Shown here in pieces: positions 7,459 through 14,032 of a stretch of DNA of 14,032 nt. The notes beneath the pieces are model-generated. The model was given only the letters and a program-made list of their open reading frames with translations. It had not been told where the DNA came from and did no database searches. The position numbers were made by a program, and so were the translations under genes. Position 1 is the stretch's first letter. Each line of letters starts with the position of its first letter. The stretch is from Ophiocordyceps camponoti-saundersi (nom. inval.) (Eukaryota > Ascomycota > Sordariomycetes > Hypocreales > Ophiocordycipitaceae), in contig PDHQ01000610.1 of the NCBI GenBank assembly GCA_003339415.1, positions 1 to 14,032 of the forward strand, in the 5' to 3' direction.

Positions 7459-8759
7459 AACTCTTTATCTTTATAGCGAAAGTAGAATTAGCCCTTAGCT
7501 TTTCGGGCTATTTTATTATTAGCCTCCGCCTTAGCTTTCGTTTTAAGCCTTAACTTTGCTATTATAATCGCCTCCTTTTAGAAAAAATAAACCTCTTTAT
7601 TTAAATTAAATCTTTTATTAATTAATAAAATATCTTAAGGTAAGTATCTTAGCGAGATCGGAGCTAATAAACTAGTTATTAATATAATACTTTAGCGGGG
7701 GAAGAAGGATACCCTAAGTAAGCGTAGTAAATACCTAAGGGGCGTAACTTCTTATATAACTAAAATCTTTAACTAATATAAGGGGGGATCTCTAGCTATA
7801 AGGGGAAGAGCCGTATAGTAATTCTCTATAAGGAAAATAATAAGGAGTTAGTTCTCTATATAAAGATAAGAGAAAGAAGTAATATAAAGGTAGAAATTAT
7901 TTAATTAAATACTAAAAACTTCGAAAAAGGTATTTAAATTAGTAATTTATAGTATAAAAATATAAAATTTAAAATAAAGTTATAATTCTATTTAGTAGAG
8001 TTTTTACTATAAGTCCTTTTTAAGACTTAACTTATAATATACGACTTTTATTATAGCTTTAAAGATAAGGTTAAAAGCTAATTACTTACTTAATTCGTCC
8101 TCTTTCGAGGGAAACTAATCTATACTATATACTTAGTAATAGCCCCTATCTTAGCTTAACTACCTTTATATATTAACCCTTAGCAGCTCTTAGGAAAAGA
8201 AGAAAGGGTTTAGGAACTATTTAATTAAACTTTTTATAAGTCCCTAATAATTCCCTAGCTAAGGTAAGCGCTTATATTTCTTTCGGCGTCCCTATCTCCG
8301 CCGCTAAACTCCTCCCTAAGCGCATGCTATAATAATAAGTAATTAGCCCTTTTTCTCGGTAATAACTAACTTTTTCTTATAACTTAAATAAGGTACGTAT
8401 AAGCGCGATAAAATAAAGGCGGAAAGGACTCTTCGTAAAGGAAATAATAAAGGAAACTTTAGTTACTTCTCCTTAAGGTCTAACTCTTAGATTTATCGAC
8501 TTTAGCGTTCGCGCTAACCGCCCGCTAGTAGCATATCTCTCTTAGGTCCCTTCTCTCGCTCCCGTTATTACTTAATTAAATAGTTATTAATAGCCTTATC
8601 GATCTTAGCCTATATACTAAGGTATATAAGCCCTAGGGGCTATAAGCTAATAAAAGAACTAGTTTTTAGGATTATTAGGATTATCTTCGGTTCTTAAAGC
8701 TAATTTCTAATAAGTACGCGTTTAGTATATACTATAATAGATCCGGCTATATTAAGTAC
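7459..8759. other. RIP-degraded DNA, left part of second element
   Basis: AT-rich and RIP-altered. Reading the minus-strand frame of the 8760-11095 fossil onward gives about 25 stops in 225 codons down to about 8090, close to background, although stretches such as the Gly-Gly-Asp-Arg-Asp-Ala-Glu codons near 8290-8310 look coding-like. The fossil may extend to about 8090. Below that I see nothing to annotate. Confidence 0.5.
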
Positions 8760-11095
8760 GATATACCTTCCTTATCGTATACGTTCGTAACTTTTAGTTT
8801 AAGTTATATAATTCTTATAACGCTTAACCCCTTTAACCTTAAAGCTAAGCGGGTCTAGGTTAATTAGTTTTTAGCTATACTTATAGCTATAAGTCCTTCG
8901 CTAGGCTAAACTATAAGGTTCTTACCTAAGGTAAAATAAGTAAAGCGTATTAATTTTAGCGTTCTTATATCTTTTTCCTTCCCTTTTCTTTTAGGGGCTA
9001 TCTTCTATAACGTAGGGTTCTTAATTAAATAGTTGCGCTTCGTTAACTTCTTCGTCCTCGCGCTGCGCCTCGGAGAGAAAGCTAGCTATATTAGGGCTAG
9101 GTTTAATCTTATAGGTATTTTCTTCCTTATAGTAAGTTTCTTAAGCTATAATATGCCCGTTAATTCCTAAGGGATTATTTTCTTTATCTTAGTTATTTCC
9201 TCTTTAGTTATAGCGTTATTAGGCGCCTTAGTCGCCTTATCTTCCTTCCTTATATTCTTTATAGCGCTTATCTCTTATCTAACTCCTTTTAGAGTTAGGG
9301 GGTTTTTAGATTTAAGAGAAAATAAAAAGCTAGATATCGGAACTATTTAATTATTAATCGGGCCTTTTATAATCTTATCCTCGGGAAGGTCCTTGTCGTT
9401 TTCCTCCCTAACCTCTTCCTTATCTAAAGCCTTATTATCCCCGGCCCCTTCGCCCTTATTAAAGTTATTAATATCGATCCCTTATAGTTCTTCCTAATCT
9501 CCCTAAAGCTATCTTCTAACTTTAGTAGCGCTTAAGTATAGCACTATAATATAGCTCTTTATTATAAAGTTATTAATAAGGGTCTTAGGCGTAATAGTTT
9601 AGTATCTTCTAAGAATCCGGTAGTAGGGGACGGTAGCCTCGGGGCATAGGCCCCTAAGCGTCGTTAAGCTTACTTCTAGCTTTATTAAAAGATCTTCGCC
9701 GCCCTCCTAGTTCCTTAATTTAAATTTATAACTATTTCCTAAAAAGTTAAACTATTCCGACTTTCGGATACCTAGTTTATTCGCCCTAATAGTATATAAG
9801 TTACTAGTTATCCGAGCGATTAATTTATTATAGTTATTGCTATTACTATCCTCGGTTCGTATAGCCTAGTTTCGTAAGAGAATATAGGAATCTAGGGGGG
9901 TTTCGAAATCTTCTCTAAATTATTTAACGCTTAATCCTCGCTTATTTAATAAGCTATTAATATATACGTTAAGTTTAAGACTAATAAAGCTATAAGCTTA
10001 GTATTATAGTATAGAAAGGGCTAGGTATCCGTATTCGTACTCTCCTTTTTATCGCGTCTTAGGAATAATAATAAAATTAAAAGGGTAGTCCCCTTAAAAC
10101 TCGCTTAAGATATCTCTCTATATAGCTATTACCCTTTTCGATCGAGGCACTTACCCCGGCTCTATCGAGTCGAAAAAATAAAGTATTTAAGCTTACTAAT
10201 TCTAAAAGAAGCTGCCCTAATAATACCTAATATCGGTCCTATCTACTCTAAAATTAACTATATTACCTAGAAGGGGGTAACTATTTACTTCCTACTTAAG
10301 GTTAAACTTAGGCACGATATAATAAATTTTCTTCTTAAACGGTATATTAGTAGTCTCGTTTACGGTAATAGGTATTATAATTATTATAAGAATCGTAAAT
10401 AGGTGCACTTTATCCTAAATTCCCCTATTTAAGATTTTTATTATAGCTCCTAGCTTAAAGCTAGTTACTTATAATCGTCTCTATACTCTAAAAATAAAAC
10501 GCCCTATATTATCTATATAGCTATTCTAATTTTAAATATTATTAAATAGGATAACGTTAGCGATCTCCTCGCTAGCTTAAAATATATATAAGTATTTAAT
10601 TATATCTATAAAAAGCTTAACGCGTTCCTTTAGCTAAACTATTCGTCCTATAAACTAAGGGGGCTATTTATACTTAAGGGTTCGCGTAAGCTTAGGAGTT
10701 ACCGCTAAGAAAGGGAGATTAGGTAACGTAAGCCCTATCGTTACTTTACTATAAAATATCGCCGTAGTAGTAAACTTATTATTTTATTCGCTAAAAAATA
10801 GCTTTTCTAGTTTAAAGTTTATTTCCTTACTAAGCTTATAGTCTAGGTTTACTAAATTTATAATATATTTTAGTTATAATAATAGTATGCTAAGTATAGC
10901 TTAGTTATTAAATAAATAGTTAGTTTAAAGGAAAAAGAGGGTATACGTAGGAAAAGAGGAAAAACGCGTTACCTTATTTTATTATTATTCGCTACCTTAG
11001 TTTTTAAGCTTACTACTTTATACTTTAGTTAATACTGCGATATTGCGAAGGGAAGAGCGGGGAGGGCTTTTTCCTAATTAGGAATAAATAATTAT
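8760..11095 (-). pseudogene. Long fossil ORF, minus strand, unrecognised protein
   Basis: A single minus-strand frame runs about 750 codons. It has about 48 in-frame stops (near 6 percent), all TAA or TAG, the products expected from CAA, CAG or TGG after RIP. A plus-strand frame read across about 8320-9600 had about 11 percent stops. The product looks protein-like: pieces such as ASEEIANVILFNNI (about 10540-10580), EDFETPLDSYILLRN (about 9865-9915), then an acidic-basic stretch (GEGAGDNKALDKEEVREEND, about 9400-9460) and a basic stretch (KRKGKEKD, about 8975). I recognise no transposase, reverse transcriptase, integrase or helicase motif. The start is unsure: an in-frame ATA at 11093-11095, or one near 10890, could be a lost ATG. 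It diverges from the plus-strand fossil at 11198, which fits a two-gene element or a dead host gene pair. Coding status is an inference from by-eye stop density. Confidence 0.45.
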
Positions 11096-11109
11096 TAGCT
11101 CGCTATTTA

Positions 11110-11151
11110 TATCGCCCTCGTTTTCTCCCTCTTTTTTTTTTCTTTTTTTAC
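11110..11151. promoter_or_regulatory. CT tract in the spacer between two divergent fossil ORFs
   Basis: A tract of about 35 bp, almost all pyrimidine (ttttctccctctttttttt), lies in the roughly 100-bp gap between the presumed starts of the two divergent frames. That is where a bidirectional fungal promoter would be. This is inference from position and composition only; no TATA or factor site was identified. Confidence 0.35.
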
Positions 11152-11197
11152 CTACTTAACCTAGACGCGTTAATAGTAATAAGAATTTTTAATCGCG

Positions 11198-12181
11198 ATA
11201 GCGCCTAAGTTAACGGAAAAGGAGATAATTAAGGAGAAAAAGAAACGTCTCCCTAACGTTTATAACCTTATCTTACGTAAGTTAGATACCGAAGATATAA
11301 GCGTCCTATTAAGCCTAAGCTAGTAAGGCCGTATAGCGCTAAAAACTCTTCCTTACCTTAAATATATACGTATAAGTATTTTAATTAAATAATTCTAGAT
11401 ATCGAGACTAATTTTCTCTGCTTAGATTTACGCCTACCTTAAGATTTAGCATAAGGGAGGCGTTAACGTTAGGCATTTTAGCGTTCCTATATTTATTAAG
11501 ATAGCTTTCCGCGAGAAGGTTCCTTAGGAAGCCCTAGCTTTTATTAAGATAGAAATAGGTACTACGTCTCCTTTTAAGTTCTTTCTTTATTACTTTATTA
11601 AGGTTAGAGAGAGAGAGTACTAGGAGAAGACGCTAGGGGAACCCTAAGTTACTTATATCCCGACTAAGATCGCGTACTTAGAGGGCTCCTTCTTTAACTA
11701 TTTAATCTAAGGGAAACGCCCTAAATACTATAAGGCTTTTCTTATCTTAATTTTTAGTTAACGTAACCTAAGGTTATATACCTATTACCTACGATTATAA
11801 ATAATAACTATTACCTATTACGGGGAATATATATTAACGCTATTTTATAAGTGCGTTTTAATATATAGCTAAGGGGGTTATAGTTATTCTAATTATATTT
11901 AGAATAGTACTAGGGCGGCTACCTATAATTAGCGTTAGTACTCCGAGTACGCTTATAGGGCAGAGATTAGTAAGGCCTTATAGATAGTAAGTTACTTTAT
12001 CGGTAGCTAGGATATTTTTACTAACTCCGTTATATACGAGGACTATCTAAATCCTTAAGCTACGCCTCGCTTAATTAAGGATATACCGAATCCGTTCCTA
12101 GATAATAGTCTAGAGCCTAGAGAGGGCAATAAGTGGCCTAATATTAAGGAGCGGGCTCGAAAGGTCCTAGAATTAGAGTAA
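11198..12181 (+). pseudogene. Fossil ORF, plus strand, lost ATG, unrecognised protein
   Basis: The frame starts at ATA-GCG-CCT-AAG (11198), which is ATG-GCG after one TpG-to-TpA change. It then reads APKLTEKEIIKEKKKR and stays protein-like for 327 codons to TAA (12179-12181), after KERARKVLELE. About 19 internal stops, all TAA or TAG, are what RIP makes from Gln or Trp codons. The N-terminus is Lys/Glu-rich; the middle has open runs of up to 35 or so codons around 11445-11620. I recognise no domain. The terminal TAA could itself be a mutated CAA, since the frame continues weakly (about 10 percent stops) to about 13000. It is transcribed divergently from the minus-strand fossil. It could be the accessory protein of a two-gene transposon or a captured host gene. 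Confidence 0.5.
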
Positions 12182-12839
12182 AGTAATTTATTATAAGTAT
12201 AAGGGTCCGGTAAAAAAGTTAAAATAAAGAAAAGTTATCGTACCTTTATTTAAATATACTATTTAGACTAAAATACCTTCCCCTTCCTTCCCGTAAATAT
12301 TAAGTAAGAAAGGTTACGGGTATTTAAAGCTTATATAATAACTATAGGACGGCTTTAATATAAAGGGCTTTCTTTACTTTAGTAATCTAAGGGAGCTAAA
12401 CCTTAAGGGTAGTTTTTTTAGCTTAGTCTAAGTATTAAGGAGACTATCCCTAATAACTGCTTTATTAGTTCGGTTACTAGGAGATATATAACTCCTTAAA
12501 ACTATTTAATTAAGGGTTCTAATACTTAAAACTTAATTCTTATTTAATTCGGCGTTAAATTCCTCCCTAGCTAGGAGGGTAGTAGTTTTAACAAAGGGGG
12601 GTATTTTCCCTTATAAAAGCTAATTATCTAAGTTAGAGGACTACTATCTATCTTCCGCTTAATAGAACTTTTTAAGATAATCCCTAGAAATTATTCTTTT
12701 AAGGTTAATCCTATCTAATATTTTTAAAAGCACGGAACTATATTAGTATACTATTAGCTTACCGGCGTATATAATTATAGAGATAAGGGATTCGAATTTA
12801 TCGTTTACTTTATCCTATACTTACGGTATATTAGCTTAA
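12182..12839. other. RIP-degraded DNA between fossil ORF and element end repeat
   Basis: Both strands have frames with about 10 percent stops here, so no coding direction can be chosen. From about 12660 rightwards there is faint similarity to 5200-5340. Small CTAG-centred palindromes are present (tccctagctaggag near 12562-12575). Confidence 0.4.
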
Positions 12840-13560
12840 GAAACCGAAATCCGGATAACGCTAGCTATTATACTTTTATTAATACCCCTTCTTTAAAGTT
12901 TTACGATAGTCCGTTTTAGGGTAGCTAATAAACTTAATAAACTAGAATAGGTCTAAGGATAATTTCTTAGTATATCTCGTCTCTTATAGCGTAATTAGCT
13001 AAGTAAACGATAAACCTAAAGACGAATTTACTAATAGTATCTTAGTTAATAGCTGCTATATTTCTTCTATAGCTAGTAATATTCTCCCTTAGCTATTAGA
13101 AAAAGATTAATTAGCTACTATTATCCTCGGCTAATAAGAATTCTACTTACTTCGACTTTATATATTTTTTATATCCTTAGCTTAGTTTATAATAACTCTC
13201 TATTACTTCTTCTATAAGAGAAATCTTAAATTATCCTTTAGTTCCTTTATAAAGGTTTTATAGTTATACTTATATTCCTTTATAAGCTTAATTATAAACT
13301 TATTACTTAGATAGCTTTAAAGTAGCTTCTTATATATTATAATATTTTTAGAAGTTCTTATATTTAGATATAATCTGCAAAATACTATTATAGAACGTAT
13401 TATAGTATAATATCTATATATAGGCTAAGGGATATATAGTCTTAGTTATTATATTACTTAACCGTCTAGGTAAATTTATCCGAATAATACTTTTATATCT
13501 CCTATATTTACCTATTTACCGCGCTAGTATTTAGTACTAAGTAGTAATACTAGCGTGATA
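12840..13560. repeat. Element right-end repeat, copy 2, uninterrupted
   Basis: Same orientation as 5340-5660 plus 6645-7027, without the insertion of about 980 bp, and ending directly at satellite block C. It is 6.5 kb from copy 1. The tail contains a hairpin (13522-13555). Frames in both directions can be aligned between copies, so protein coding cannot be assigned from this pair alone. Confidence 0.88.
13522..13555. other. Hairpin at element end / satellite junction
   Basis: CGCTAGTATT (13522-13531) pairs perfectly with AATACTAGCG (13546-13555) around a 14-base loop that overlaps the conserved TTAGTACTAA. It sits about 5 bp before the 36-bp satellite begins. A terminal hairpin with a short direct spacer to the boundary is the kind of end signal some rolling-circle elements use. 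Here it is only a positional observation. Confidence 0.75.
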
Positions 13561-13885
13561 GAAACCTATTAACTGCTTATCTTATCTTTTAGGGGATAAA
13601 CTTATTAACTACTTATCTTATCTACTAAGGGATAAACCTCTTAAATACTATTTTTCTCCCTTAAAAGATAAACTCGTTAAATACTATTCTTATCCTCTAA
13701 GGTATAAAACTATTAACTACTATTCTTATCCCCTAAGGGATAAACTCGTTAAATACTATTCTTCTCCCTTAAGGAATAAAACCGTTAATTACTATTCTTA
13801 TCTTATAAGGTATAAACTCGTTAACTACTATTCTTAGGATAAACCTATTTACTACTCTTCTTATCCCCTAGTAGATAAACCCGTT
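13561..13885. repeat. 36-bp satellite, block C (about 9 units)
   Basis: Units with ttatcccctaagggataaac-type cores and ctcgttaactactattc linkers, in the same orientation as blocks A and B. It directly follows element end copy 2. Units show indels and partial cores (for example attcttaggataaacc). Confidence 0.92.
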
Positions 13886-13924
13886 ACCGTTTATTACTCT
13901 TTTATACCTATTAAACTAGTTATA

Positions 13925-13941
13925 CTAGATAAGTTATCTAG
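13925..13941. other. Palindrome CTAGATAA-G-TTATCTAG
   Basis: A perfect 8-bp inverted repeat around one central G, just upstream of a TATA-like box. It could be an operator-like site, or simply residue of the satellite core (ttatc/gataa). Confidence 0.6.
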
Positions 13942-13947
13942 GTAGGG

Positions 13948-13954
13948 TATAAAA
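13948..13954 (+). promoter_or_regulatory. TATA-like box (TATAAAA)
   Basis: TATAAAA in gtagggtataaaacgccc is followed at once by a CT tract of about 70 bp that runs to the window end. TATA plus CT-rich leader is a common layout of fungal core promoters and of LTRs. No gene is visible because the window stops, so this is tentative. Confidence 0.35.
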
Positions 13955-13956
13955 CG

Positions 13957-14025
13957 CCCTCTTCTCTTCCTCTCTCTCTCTTCTTCTTCCTTCTTCCTTT
14001 ATCCTCTTCCTCTTTTTTTTTTCTT
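13957..14025. other. Long CT tract
   Basis: About 70 bp with only one internal purine (the a in tttatcc), made of ctctct, cttctt and t runs. It lies downstream of the TATA-like box. Confidence 0.85.
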
Positions 14026-14032
14026 ATATAGA

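Noticed and set aside
12780..12830. tRNA or SINE B-box (attcgaatccc on the minus strand)
   Set aside because: No matching A-box at the right distance, no cloverleaf and no tRNA-like arms could be drawn.
12182..13160. Extended coding frame on either strand next to the plus fossil ORF
   Set aside because: Both the plus and a minus frame have about 10 percent stops and both align between repeat copies, so direction and coding cannot be decided.

Overview
This 14-kb window looks like a gene-desert, AT-rich block from a filamentous ascomycete (Pezizomycotina) that has been heavily altered by repeat-induced point mutation (RIP). CpA and TpG are almost absent by eye on both strands, while TpA is in great excess and CpG survives in patches. 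ATG is so rare (about six on the + strand) that long open frames cannot exist. I see no intact gene, no tRNA or rRNA, no CRISPR and no true telomere array. The species cannot be named from this sequence.

Layout. (1) 1-3160 is a higher-order satellite. Blocks of a 36-bp tandem repeat with a palindromic core alternate with eight copies of a second module of about 202 bp. In the last module a nested 31-bp segment has been amplified. (2) 3161-7027 is RIP-degraded repetitive DNA. It holds a segment duplicated about 707 bp apart (about 4310-4545 and 5015-5240). Its right end (5340-5660 plus 6645-7027) recurs later in the window, and it is split by an insertion of about 980 bp that looks less mutated. 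(3) 7028-7432 is a second, decayed block of the 36-bp satellite, followed by a run of 14 C. (4) 7459-13560 is a second degraded element. It carries two divergent fossil reading frames: about 8760-11095 on the minus strand and 11198-12181 on the plus strand. A pyrimidine-rich spacer lies between them, and the second copy of the element right end is at 12840-13560. (5) 13561-13885 is a third 36-bp satellite block, in the same orientation and again directly after the element right end. (6) 13886-14032 holds a short palindrome, a TATA-like box and a long CT tract running to the window edge, possibly a promoter or the start of another element.

The main structural point is that the same end sequence is followed by the same satellite, in the same orientation, at two places 6.5 kb apart. 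The satellite therefore seems to be part of, or seeded by, a transposable or segmentally duplicated element. The array at 1-3160 may be an amplified tail of a further copy whose body lies left of the window. The element family was not recognised. All fossil-frame readings were done by eye on mutated DNA and are hypotheses.
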